A stretch of DNA of 8,680 bases from Anaerolineaceae bacterium (GCA_028699715.1 JAQVUC010000034.1:1-8680); one strand, 5' to 3'. Counted from the first letter of the stretch, positions 1-5,751 are shown. Notes: generated from the sequence alone by a model not told the origin. A program made the numbers and translations.

Positions 1-22
1 TTATTCTGCATTTATTCTGCGT
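1..22. repeat. Two tandem 11-base copies at the left edge
   Basis: TTATTCTGCAT is followed directly by TTATTCTGCGT, differing at one base. On the minus strand this lies downstream of RuvC and of a good GGAGG site (50-46), where only a 9-codon frame (ATG at 30, TAA at 3-1) can be read inside the window. A gene may begin at the ATG at 11-9 and continue past the edge, but this cannot be decided here. Confidence 0.4.
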
Positions 23-56
23 TCCATCATTGCAGAAAAGGCTAACCTCCTGCGCT

Positions 57-629
57 TCAACATTTTACACGCCTGTGCTTTCTGCTGGTTTTCTGCTTCT
101 GCATCACGGGAAGTAAAAGTTGGTTGGTCTGCTGCCTGTGCCAGTGCGTCAAAGCAATCGCCGCTGCGTCAGACTCATCATCATTATTAAACTTATGCGG
201 CTCAATTAGTTGCGCCTGTACAAACCTTGCTACAGCGTGTTTCTCGGCGCTCCGGTTGCCAGTCACGGCCTTTTTTACCGTGGCAGGGTCGTAACACTCG
301 CCCGTGAGCCCAGCGCCTCCCAGACACCCTCTGGCGACGCCCTGCACCATCCAAAGGACGGCGGTCTGTGCCCCAGGCAGATTTATCGGATATTCCAGAG
401 CGAAACAGTCAACTTTTTTCGGATATTGACACCACTCGACCAAATGCGTCAGCTCGTGATGCAGTATTCCAAGCTCAGCTACGTTATGACGTTTTGCGCG
501 CCCCTTCGGCGTGGCACGCCGTTTGATTTTAATGGTGCCAGCTTCAATCACCCGGCACCCGCCCGGGCTGCAATCCAGCAAAGCCCAGCCGGTACCATAA
601 AGAGAAGGGTCAATTCCAAGGATTATCAT
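57..629 (-). CDS. RuvC-type Holliday junction resolvase (phage)
   Basis: This 190-residue protein is a RuvC-family endonuclease (RNase H fold) that should cut four-way DNA junctions made during phage recombination or replication, using metal ions. The acidic catalytic set is visible: D7 in GIDPS at the N-terminus, E79 in ALEYP, and D151/D154 in DDESDAAAIALTH, which matches the DxxDALAIAITH motif of cellular RuvC. The stretch KKAVTGNRSAEK (about 119-130) matches the conserved K-VTG-G-A-K segment. Length is close to cellular RuvC (about 170), with a basic tail rich in K and R. The ATG overlaps the stop of the preceding gene as ATGA, so translation is probably coupled. It is the last complete gene of the leftward recombination operon. 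Family assignment is firm; the exact substrate (junctions or other branched DNA) is inferred. The symbol is left blank because this is a phage homologue. Confidence 0.93.
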   Translation of the reverse strand: MIILGIDPSLYGTGWALLDCSPGGCRVIEAGTIKIKRRATPKGRAKRHNVAELGILHHELTHLVEWCQYPKKVDCFALEYPINLPGAQTAVLWMVQGVARGCLGGAGLTGECYDPATVKKAVTGNRSAEKHAVARFVQAQLIEPHKFNNDDESDAAAIALTHWHRQQTNQLLLPVMQKQKTSRKHRRVKC

Positions 630-1381
630 TTATCTCCCTTCAGCATAAACCGTAATTTTTTCAGCGCATGAGTACCTGCGCCCCCACGCTGAGGGGGATA
701 CTTCCTCCGCCATTTCACAAGGTCTCCCTTGCGGAATAACCCGTTCACCTTCTTGAGTTTACCTTCTTTCACGGCTCTGATTATCATCTCACGGCTGGTG
801 CAAGCGAAAAGCCTCGCCTCCTTAGCAGAAAACAAAACACTGTCCGCTTCTGCAAACATAGCCAGCCTGAGCGAAGCCTCTTCCTTCTCTCTCTCCAGCG
901 TTCCTTCCTTATGAGTAAATTTTAGCACGCTGTTGCGCATTGGAATCTTAGGCAAGTTACCATAGTCAGCGGTTAAAAGCTCTTTCTTGCGATACTTGCC
1001 GTTTTCATCATAAACCAATACGCCGTAATACCTTCCACGGGCAAGGAAGCAAGCCTCCCTGCCTGTCAGTAAAATAGCTTCCTCAAGAGTCAGGAACGTG
1101 TCCTCGGGAAGTTTTTTGAGGTGTTCAAGCCGATGTTCTATAATCTTCTCGCCGAATAGTTTAATGGATTGCTCGTGCTTCTTTCTTGACCGTTTAATGG
1201 CGGCGGCGGTTTTAGCTGCACGCTCATGCCCGCTTCGATTCCAATGGTCGATGGCCGTCTGGCGATTAAAAAACCTGTGCCCCAACTTCACGCCACAAGG
1301 GCAGTTCACCGTCCATTGTCCAAAGGTCTGGACAAGAGCAGGTTCCTTTCCGCATTTCAGGCATGGATAAAGCTCAGTCAT
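626..1381 (-). CDS. Lar-like zinc-ribbon protein fused to HTH domain
   Basis: The 251-residue protein starts with a compact zinc-binding module resembling the Lar (restriction alleviation) family: C7 and C10 in PCLKCG, C27 and C29 in NCPCG, followed by a typical A-I-D-H-W-N ending near residue 48. The second cysteine pair is CxC rather than the common CxxC. A basic helical stretch (about 55-90) leads to a middle region with another short helix-turn-helix-like segment (FLTLEEAILLTGRE). The C-terminal part, about 183-226 (LFSAKEARLFACTSREM, then EGKLKK and GDLVKW), resembles an excisionase/MerR-like DNA-binding domain. An upstream ATG is possible, but the ATG at 1381 overlaps the previous stop by 8 bases and begins right at the zinc module, so it is preferred. 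The protein is probably a DNA-binding regulator or host-interaction factor; anti-restriction is only a family-based guess. Confidence 0.82.
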   Translation of the reverse strand: MTELYPCLKCGKEPALVQTFGQWTVNCPCGVKLGHRFFNRQTAIDHWNRSGHERAAKTAAAIKRSRKKHEQSIKLFGEKIIEHRLEHLKKLPEDTFLTLEEAILLTGREACFLARGRYYGVLVYDENGKYRKKELLTADYGNLPKIPMRNSVLKFTHKEGTLEREKEEASLRLAMFAEADSVLFSAKEARLFACTSREMIIRAVKEGKLKKVNGLFRKGDLVKWRRKYPPQRGGAGTHALKKLRFMLKGDK

Positions 1382-1817
1382 TTTTACTGTCCTCCAACAT
1401 TTTTTTAAACGCTTTCCAAGCCTCAAACTCAAGCAAGGCAGCGTTTCTGGATGAGTCATAAAACTGGTGGTTTTCGTGGAAAAGCTTAGTATTAAAAACT
1501 TTCCCATGAACATGCGTATAAAACTCTACCGTATTTTTATGGTTCACTTTTTCCCATCCGCTTCCTAAAAGCATCTTTTCAATTTCTTCGGATGTTGTCG
1601 GCAAAGTGAGGCCCGCCAGTTCTCTGGCAGCTCTCAGGTGTTCTGAGGCCCTCTTTGCGGTGGAAACTGCGTTTTGCACCGCATTTTTCCAGGCTGGAGC
1701 GCTATCGTAGTCAAGCGACTCAAATTCAGCGAGAAAAGCAAGCAGGCTCTCAGCCGCTATAATTTCATGCACGGCCATCCGTTTTTTAACTTCTTTCATA
1801 ATTTTACTTATGGTCAA
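1374..1817 (-). CDS. Hypothetical phage protein
   Basis: An unrecognised soluble protein of up to 147 residues. The N-terminal two thirds are predicted helical and rich in A, E and K. A segment around residues 76-115 (EEIEKMLLGSGWEKV, then VEFYTHVHGKVF) looks like a small alpha/beta unit. The end (AALLEFEAWKAFKKMLED) is a helix. The first possible start is a TTG at 1817 overlapping the upstream stop as TTGA; an ATG at 1799 gives 141 residues and a third ATG lies at 1778. None has a strong Shine-Dalgarno site, so the start is uncertain. The gene sits in the recombination operon between a small unknown gene and the zinc-ribbon/HTH gene and overlaps both. No function is assigned. Confidence 0.8.
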   Translation of the reverse strand: MTISKIMKEVKKRMAVHEIIAAESLLAFLAEFESLDYDSAPAWKNAVQNAVSTAKRASEHLRAARELAGLTLPTTSEEIEKMLLGSGWEKVNHKNTVEFYTHVHGKVFNTKLFHENHQFYDSSRNAALLEFEAWKAFKKMLEDSKND

Positions 1818-2062
1818 CTATTAGGGTTTTCCGAAGAGTTCAATTCCTTTTCTTCGCCGATTGTCTTCAACTCAGCTAAAATCGTCAATGCAAAGGAGCC
1901 AACGGCTATTGCTAAGTTTTCAAGAGCATTTACATTTTCCGGGCTTTCGAGTTCCTTATCGGCTTCTTCAATCACTTTTACCAAAAACACATTGGATTTT
2001 ATCTGCTCTAGCAAACTCCAAACCTTTTCTTGTCGCGTTTGGTTTTTAAATTCAAAATTCAT
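1814..2062 (-). CDS. Small hypothetical helical protein
   Basis: An 82-residue protein of unknown function. It is acidic and almost wholly helical, with heptad-like spacing in KVWSLLEQIKSN and VKVIEEADKE and a hydrophobic helix near residues 49-66 (ALENLAIAVGSFALTILA) that could be a core helix or a weak membrane segment. The ATG at 2062 is chosen over an in-frame start at 2083 because AGAAAGGA lies 6 bases upstream of it, and the longer version would run through the 3' arm of the leader hairpin. It is one of four genes in the operon preceded by the hairpin/AGAAAGGA leader. Its stop overlaps the next possible start (TTGA), suggesting coupled translation. Confidence 0.8.
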   Translation of the reverse strand: MNFEFKNQTRQEKVWSLLEQIKSNVFLVKVIEEADKELESPENVNALENLAIAVGSFALTILAELKTIGEEKELNSSENPNS

Positions 2063-2106
2063 TTTTATTCCTTTCTGGGGCAAGGTGTTACCCCTGCCCT
2101 TTTGAT
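2063..2106 (-). promoter_or_regulatory. Hairpin leader with Shine-Dalgarno for the 2062 gene
   Basis: On the minus-strand RNA, 2100-2095 (AGGGCA) pairs with 2082-2077 (UGCCCC, one G-U pair), and GGU/ACC (2092-2090 with 2086-2084) extends the stem to a 3-base loop after a small internal loop. A simpler GGGG/CCCC pairing is also possible. The 3' arm abuts AGAAAGGA (2076-2069), and the ATG follows after 6 bases. There is no U-tract, so it does not look like an intrinsic terminator. It fills the whole gap between the exonuclease gene and the next gene. The same layout recurs before three other genes in this operon. Confidence 0.6.
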
Positions 2107-3225
2107 TTATTCTTTTTCTTTTACTAACAATTTGCGTTCTGGGCGGGGCTCACGTAACCCCGCAAAAACGTTGTTAAAAGCAAGCTCACCTTCTTTTAAG
2201 GTTTTAAACTCGCCTGCATCCTTCTGAGCTTGCGCCCAAGCTTTTTTGAGCTGTGATTCTGAGAGTTTACAGCATTTCAAAAATTCTTTCTCCGAGAGTC
2301 CAGACAAGTTGAAAGCAGCGCCGATATCCGGCAAGTCAAACCCGCCAGAAGTCAGTTTAATTCGATGACCAGCACAAGAACCGTCACGCTCGATGCGTTC
2401 TCTCAGCTCTTTTTCGGCCAAGTCTTTTGCCTTGGCCACTACCTTGGTTTTCTCAAAAAAATCAGCTAACTGCTCATCCGAGAGACTTTTTATGGAGCCT
2501 TCCAGCTCAGGAGCAAGCTCCGCGATTTTAGCCAGTTCTTTTTTAACGCCAGCACAAGTGCCGTGGTAAAAAGCTCGGCAATAGCGGCATTGGTCTTCAC
2601 CTGGTCGCGGCGGTGTGTCGGGAGCAAGGCATAAGTTATGCACCCTCATGATATGCCGCGCAAGCGCCTCTGCATCCGTAAAAACATGACTGGAAGCTCT
2701 GTTCTGCGTCGGGTTGTAAAAATGGACGGCGCACTCTTTGAGGTCAAACTCCTGCATCAAGGCAAGCGCATAAGCTGCACCTTGGATGTTGTCGGGCGCT
2801 GGATCAGTCTCAAGAAAACCTGTCTTCCAGTCAATAATAAGCCCGCGTTCTGACTCGTTAAAAAGTCCAATAAAATCAGCGGTCCCAAAATAAAGCTGGG
2901 TCTCAGGATCATCTTTTATGACCCTATACTCTACCCGATGTTCAACTTTACCGACCGCCATTTTTTCCGCCTCTTCTTCGGGCAGGAAAACTCGCTGCCA
3001 GTATTCAAAACATTTGAGAGCCAGTTCCTGCTCCTCTGTTTGGGGTTCGAGAGCTTCTCCCTTTTGAATGTACCCGGCAGTCAGATCATGTATCCTGCTG
3101 CCCCTGCCAGCCTCGGGAGAGGTTGGGGGCTCTGGGAGCCCCTCTTCCAGCCTCATGCTCGCCGGACAAAGCTCTCTCCGGCGCATTGAACTAGGCCCAA
3201 ACGGATGATGCTTGAGATTAGTCAT
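2107..3225 (-). CDS. Cas4/AddB-like PD-(D/E)XK exonuclease, DUF2800 type
   Basis: The 372-residue protein has the signature of phage DUF2800 nucleases in the lambda-exonuclease/RecB/Cas4 superfamily. H46 (SRIHDL) is followed by D117 (GTADFIG), D132 and K134 (IIDWKTG), then Q148 and Y152 of the QxxxY motif. Cysteines C20 (ELCPAS) and C213, C216, C224 (CRYC and GTC) are arranged one at the N-terminus and three after the nuclease core, as in the 4Fe-4S cluster of Cas4 and AddB. The C-terminal 140 residues are helical and charged. It should resect double-strand ends to expose single strands for the RecT protein encoded two genes upstream. An AGGAGA site lies about 10 bases upstream of the ATG, which overlaps the previous gene by 8 bases. 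Superfamily is confident; polarity of digestion cannot be read from sequence. Confidence 0.9.
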   Translation of the reverse strand: MTNLKHHPFGPSSMRRRELCPASMRLEEGLPEPPTSPEAGRGSRIHDLTAGYIQKGEALEPQTEEQELALKCFEYWQRVFLPEEEAEKMAVGKVEHRVEYRVIKDDPETQLYFGTADFIGLFNESERGLIIDWKTGFLETDPAPDNIQGAAYALALMQEFDLKECAVHFYNPTQNRASSHVFTDAEALARHIMRVHNLCLAPDTPPRPGEDQCRYCRAFYHGTCAGVKKELAKIAELAPELEGSIKSLSDEQLADFFEKTKVVAKAKDLAEKELRERIERDGSCAGHRIKLTSGGFDLPDIGAAFNLSGLSEKEFLKCCKLSESQLKKAWAQAQKDAGEFKTLKEGELAFNNVFAGLREPRPERKLLVKEKE

Positions 3226-3427
3226 CTTCTGCTATTCTCCTAATTTCATCTGCTTTATATTCGATGTCCGCAATAAAAGACTCAATACCAGCGATGCGAC
3301 TTAGCGTTTCTTCCTCAAGCGCTTTTAAAACTTTTCGCATCTGTACACAAGCATCCTTGACCCACGAAGCCTCATGCTCAGCCTCTTCCCTGAGCCGCGT
3401 CAGTTTAATTTCAGGGCTAAAGCTCAT
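3218..3427 (-). CDS. Small coiled-coil protein between RecT and exonuclease
   Basis: A 69-residue acidic protein, almost entirely predicted helix with heptad-like hydrophobic spacing (IKLTRLREEAEHEA, MRKVLKALEEETLSRIAGI, IEYKADEIRRI). No family is recognised. Its ATG overlaps the RecT stop by 4 bases (ATGA), and its Shine-Dalgarno site (GAGGAGG) lies inside the codons for the acidic RecT tail. It also overlaps the exonuclease start by 8 bases. The position and tight coupling suggest an accessory to the exonuclease/annealing pair, for instance a bridging or modulating subunit, but this is inference from context only. Confidence 0.8.
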   Translation of the reverse strand: MSFSPEIKLTRLREEAEHEASWVKDACVQMRKVLKALEEETLSRIAGIESFIADIEYKADEIRRIAEDD

Positions 3428-4170
3428 TTTTCTTCCTCCTCTTCCTTCGTGCCAAACAGGGAGCGTTCTTCTTTTTCTTCCTGTTTGGTAGGTTTTTCTG
3501 GGTGTTCAAACGGAATATCATCCTCTACCTCAGCCTGGGACTCAGCCTCCACGGCGTCAACCGGCGCACGCTCAAAACGGCTGGCGGGCTCAGCTACAAC
3601 GGGCGAAACATCAATCACCTCGTCGGTAGATCGGATGCCCATTGTGAGTTCCGGCGCGTAAAGTCTGGCAAAAAGAGTGGCCGCTCGATACCTGAGCATG
3701 AGCTCTGGCATGGCTTTCCACTTTGAGCCTGACTTCGTGTTCCAGCCTTCAGCGACGGCCATCGCCATTGTTACCTCCGGCGATTCCAAAACCTCGCCGT
3801 CCATATCTTTTGCCCACGCAATGCAGCCAAAAGTCTGTTTACCTTTTTCTCCGGTCATTTTATACCGGAGGGGGGAAAATTTACCGGACGCGTTAATGCA
3901 AGCAATCAAAAATTGACTGCTCCAAGCAGGCTTACCATGCACAATATAAAGGTTTTGCAGCACTCCCAAGGGGCTGGCGCCTATTCTTTGCGCAATCTCC
4001 AAAGCAATCAAACAATCATCAATCCGATTGCGATAAGCTGTTGGGACAAGCTGTGACGTTGCAAGCGGTTTTGCCATGCGCTGCGCCGCTTCGAAAGAGT
4101 CAATAGTGCTAAAAACACCATCGCTCTTAACTAGTTCTGTTGGCCGTATTGGCCCTGTTTCTTTACTCAT
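3424..4170 (-). CDS. RecT-family single-strand annealing protein
   Basis: The 248-residue protein anneals complementary single-stranded DNA in phage recombination. The core (about residues 20-186) shows the family's landmarks: RIDDCLIALEIAQRIG (49-64), PLGVLQNLYIVHGKPAWSSQ (67-86), a GW tryptophan-containing segment near 142, and the C-terminal block MPELMLRYRAATLFARLYAP (154-173) followed by GIRSTDEVID. After about residue 190 comes a low-complexity acidic tail ending in EEEEEK, typical of tails that tune DNA binding or contact host single-strand binding protein. It lies 3 bases after an excisionase-like HTH gene and is coupled by ATGA to a small coiled-coil gene, then the Cas4-like exonuclease. 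Together these form a Red/RecET-like module. The start at 4170 has only weak purine-rich upstream sequence but fits the domain boundary. Confidence 0.92.
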   Translation of the reverse strand: MSKETGPIRPTELVKSDGVFSTIDSFEAAQRMAKPLATSQLVPTAYRNRIDDCLIALEIAQRIGASPLGVLQNLYIVHGKPAWSSQFLIACINASGKFSPLRYKMTGEKGKQTFGCIAWAKDMDGEVLESPEVTMAMAVAEGWNTKSGSKWKAMPELMLRYRAATLFARLYAPELTMGIRSTDEVIDVSPVVAEPASRFERAPVDAVEAESQAEVEDDIPFEHPEKPTKQEEKEERSLFGTKEEEEEK

Positions 4171-4173
4171 GGT

Positions 4174-4446
4174 TTAGTTTTCTTTTCCGTTTTGAAGCCA
4201 GTCTAAGAAATCCTTGTGGCGGACGTATCTCTGACCGCCGGTAGGACGTATGAATGGCAGTTTCTTTTTTTTCATGGCCAGCCGAACGCTGGCCGCAGAG
4301 AGTCCCGTTTTTTCTGCAACCTCAGGGATCGTCAGAAGCGGGTATGTATCAGCAAGTAGTTTTTTGCCGCTCAGGTGATCGGCGACTTCTTGCTTTGTTT
4401 TTGGTGAGGCGGCTATGAGCGCCTCAATTATTTTGGTAGTATCCAT
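4174..4446 (-). CDS. Excisionase/MerR-like helix-turn-helix protein
   Basis: A 90-residue protein whose C-terminal half is a winged helix-turn-helix of the excisionase (HTH_17) type: LLTIPEVAEKTGLSAASVRL (about 37-56), MKKKKLPFIRPTGGQRYVR as the wing, and KDFLDWL as the closing helix. The N-terminal 35 residues form short helices including KTKQEVADHLSG. This family includes Xis-like recombination directionality factors and small repressors or activators. No integrase is in the window, so the role may be regulation of the operon rather than excision. It starts 8 bases after the previous gene's stop with no obvious Shine-Dalgarno site and ends 3 bases before RecT. Family is well supported; role is not. 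Confidence 0.85.
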   Translation of the reverse strand: MDTTKIIEALIAASPKTKQEVADHLSGKKLLADTYPLLTIPEVAEKTGLSAASVRLAMKKKKLPFIRPTGGQRYVRHKDFLDWLQNGKEN

Positions 4447-4454
4447 AAAGTTAT

Positions 4455-4766
4455 CTATCTAAGGCAGTCTGCCAACGTCCGGTCCAGAGCTACCTCATGC
4501 AGCAAAAATTCTTCTTCTTTGCGCAGGAGCGCAAGGTTATGGACGTTGTAACAACGCCAGAACTCTTCTTTGGGCGCCTTTTCAATCGCGCGCCTGAACC
4601 CACGCAAAGTCCGCTGCAAAGCAACGTTACGCGTCTGCTCTTGCAGGCCACGCACTCGGCGCACCATAATTTTAATATCAGGCAAGCCATTCTTGCGGCT
4701 CAGATCCTCAGCGGTCTGACCGATGCTGATAAAAGCCTGCAGAAACTCTAAACGTGATTTATTCAT
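4455..4766 (-). CDS. Hypothetical basic helical protein
   Basis: A 103-residue, strongly basic and helical protein of unknown function. The centre (IKIMVRRVRGLQEQ, LQRTLRGFRRAIEKAPK) carries many arginines on amphipathic helices, consistent with nucleic acid binding, but no known motif is seen. The C-terminal part has an aromatic cluster (EEFWRCYNVHNLALL). The ATG at 4766 is preferred over one at 4787 because it overlaps the stop of the upstream small membrane-protein frame as ATGA, the coupling arrangement used elsewhere in the operon. The next gene, an HTH protein, starts 8 bases after its stop. Confidence 0.75.
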   Translation of the reverse strand: MNKSRLEFLQAFISIGQTAEDLSRKNGLPDIKIMVRRVRGLQEQTRNVALQRTLRGFRRAIEKAPKEEFWRCYNVHNLALLRKEEEFLLHEVALDRTLADCLR

Positions 4767-4951
4767 TTTTTCGTTAGCCGGCGGCAATCTGCCAGCTCGG
4801 CAAGGTTAGCCACCACAAAAAAGACGGCAAAAATTAAAGTTAGCATAATCTGTTTGAGCGGCCAGAGAGCTCTGTTTTGGGAGATATCGCATCTCTGGCC
4901 AGCTCTTTTGTTAGGGTTTATTTTTTGCCTCTCGGCACCCACTGAGAGCAC
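4763..4951 (-). CDS. Small single-span membrane protein (second of pair)
   Basis: The frame encodes 62 residues from a GTG at 4951, or 27 residues from an ATG at 4846. The C-terminal part has one hydrophobic span (MLTLIFAVFFVVANLAELA) followed by a short basic end (CRRLTKK). In the long form the 35 residues ahead of the span are basic and polar. GTG is favoured by GAGGG just upstream and by starting 6 bases after the previous small gene's stop; the ATG has no visible Shine-Dalgarno site. The stop overlaps the next ATG as ATGA, which argues the frame is translated. It is too short to classify. A role at the host membrane is inference. Confidence 0.5.
   Translation of the reverse strand: MLSVGAERQKINPNKRAGQRCDISQNRALWPLKQIMLTLIFAVFFVVANLAELADCRRLTKK
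4860..4900 (-). other. Inverted repeat, 9-base arms
   Basis: GGCCAGAGA (4860-4868) and TCTCTGGCC (4892-4900) are perfect inverted arms around a 23-base centre. The element lies within the long form of the second small membrane-protein gene and just upstream of its alternative ATG at 4846. In RNA it could form a hairpin that influences which start is used. No U-tract follows, so termination is unlikely. Confidence 0.45.
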
Positions 4952-4964
4952 TCACCCTCAGTGG
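4939..4964 (-). other. Inverted repeat spanning the 41-residue gene's stop codon
   Basis: CCACTGAG (4939-4946) and CTCAGTGG (4957-4964) form a perfect 8-base stem with a 10-base loop. On the RNA it includes the stop codon of the first small membrane-protein gene in the 5' arm; the Shine-Dalgarno-like GAGGG starts in that arm and runs into the loop, and the GTG start of the second gene lies in the loop. Translation of the first gene would open it, giving a plausible coupling device. No U-tract is present. Confidence 0.45.
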
Positions 4965-5083
4965 AAAAATGCGATTATCAGCAGCGCCGCGGCTGCGAAA
5001 ATCCCGAAAGCTAGCATAAGCACGATACAGTCAAGTATCGCACCCTCGCGCTGCCGGCGTCTATCGTTAGGGTCTCTATACAT
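4958..5083 (-). CDS. 41-residue single-span membrane protein (first of pair)
   Basis: A short frame encodes 41 residues: a polar, very basic N-terminus (MYRDPNDRRRQRE) followed by one long hydrophobic span (ILDCIVLMLAFGIF, then AAAALLIIAFFH) running to the stop. Positive charge before the span predicts the N-terminus inside the cell. The ATG at 5083 overlaps the stop of the preceding gene by 8 bases, like other junctions in this operon, although upstream sequence is only A-rich. A second small membrane-protein frame starts 6 bases after its stop. The long uninterrupted hydrophobic span and the junction geometry support it as a real gene. Function is unknown; candidates include a membrane anchor, superinfection exclusion or a host-envelope effector. 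Confidence 0.65.
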   Translation of the reverse strand: MYRDPNDRRRQREGAILDCIVLMLAFGIFAAAALLIIAFFH

Positions 5084-5672
5084 TTTTATTTTTATACTGC
5101 GGAATTAAAATCGTTTTATAGCAGCCATCACGGCTGAGTCCGAGCACAAACACCGCCACGCGGCGGATATGAGCCTCGGGTTTTTCGCTCACCATGATAT
5201 TTGCCCAGCGGTCAAAATCCGGGTGTTGAGATTGGTCGATTTCTCGGCCGCCCTCAACAACGTAGTATTCGCCTTTATTTGCCCAATTTTCATCGGAGCA
5301 AAAAAAGATACTGAGGTTTTGCTCCACTAAAAACTGAGGGAGCTCATCTGTGACTCTGGCAAGCAGCATCTCATTTATCATGCTGCAAAAACTGCCGTGC
5401 ATAAGACGGGAAAGAGCCGTCTCAAGCTCAGAGTCTTGCCCTACCTCAATTTCGAGACCATTGGCATCAAGAGAGTACCAACCGCCCTCAGGCTCATAAA
5501 AATACTCTTGGCCGTCTAGCCGAGCTACAAGGTAGTTGGAGCCCCCGCCTGTATGCTCATAGGCTATGGGGCTCTCACAATGCGGCACTGCCATGGGATT
5601 ATACTCAAGGCTGTAAACACCCGCAGTTTGAGGGGCGCAATAATTTCTGGTTCTTTTTTTAATCATGTTCAT
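5076..5672 (-). CDS. Hypothetical phage protein
   Basis: A 198-residue protein with no recognised domain. It appears soluble and mixed alpha/beta: an aromatic, beta-rich N-terminal half (YLVARLDGQEYFYEPEGGWY), a helical middle (LETALSRLMHGSFCSMINEM) and a second beta-rich part with several cysteines (IFFCSDENW, YYVVEGGREI). The ATG at 5672 is well supported by AGAAAGGA 7 bases upstream. An 11-base-pair hairpin precedes that site. It is third in the main operon, between the leucine-rich repeat gene and the tiny membrane proteins, and overlaps the first of those by 8 bases. It probably belongs to the early accessory part rather than the recombination module. Confidence 0.85.
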   Translation of the reverse strand: MNMIKKRTRNYCAPQTAGVYSLEYNPMAVPHCESPIAYEHTGGGSNYLVARLDGQEYFYEPEGGWYSLDANGLEIEVGQDSELETALSRLMHGSFCSMINEMLLARVTDELPQFLVEQNLSIFFCSDENWANKGEYYVVEGGREIDQSQHPDFDRWANIMVSEKPEAHIRRVAVFVLGLSRDGCYKTILIPQYKNKNV

Positions 5673-5734
5673 AACTTAATCCTTTCTCCATCATGAGGGC
5701 CAGCTCCACCCGGAGCCAGCCCAGATGATGATAT
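5673..5734 (-). promoter_or_regulatory. Strong RNA hairpin leader with Shine-Dalgarno for the 5672 gene
   Basis: On the minus-strand RNA, 5722-5712 pairs with 5707-5697 around a four-base loop, giving 11 continuous pairs of which two are G-U wobbles. The same positions on the plus strand would be A-C mismatches, so the stem is intact only in the transcribed strand's RNA. AGAAAGGA (5687-5680) follows 9 bases after the stem, and the ATG after 7 more. No U-tract follows. The arrangement matches the other hairpin leaders in this operon. Confidence 0.65.
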
Positions 5735-5751
5735 GCCCCCGCAGGGGGGGC
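5735..5751 (-). other. GC-rich hairpin just after the LRR gene stop
   Basis: GCCCCC (5735-5740) and GGGGGC (5746-5751) can pair with a 5-base loop, starting 6 bases beyond the stop codon at 5758. It is followed on the RNA by AUAUC rather than a U-run, so it is a poor intrinsic terminator. It could protect the 3' end of the upstream message, attenuate transcription partially, or mark a processing site between the two genes. Confidence 0.5.

Noticed and set aside
210..671. Long plus-strand open frames, such as this one and 1674-2105, 7116-7559
   Set aside because: They are antisense to well-supported genes or cross the control region, show no domains, and their protein sequences look like reverse-frame translations.
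1382..1513. N-terminal extension of the zinc-ribbon/HTH gene
   Set aside because: It overlaps the coding sequence of the preceding gene by more than 100 bases and the zinc module begins exactly at the internal ATG at 1381.
4490..4690. Second minus-strand frame inside the 4455-4766 gene
   Set aside because: It lies in a different frame wholly inside a better supported gene that is coupled on its upstream side and abuts the next gene.
5735..5751. Hairpin considered as an intrinsic terminator
   Set aside because: It has a strong GC stem but no U-tract on either strand, and the downstream gene has no promoter of its own that I can see.
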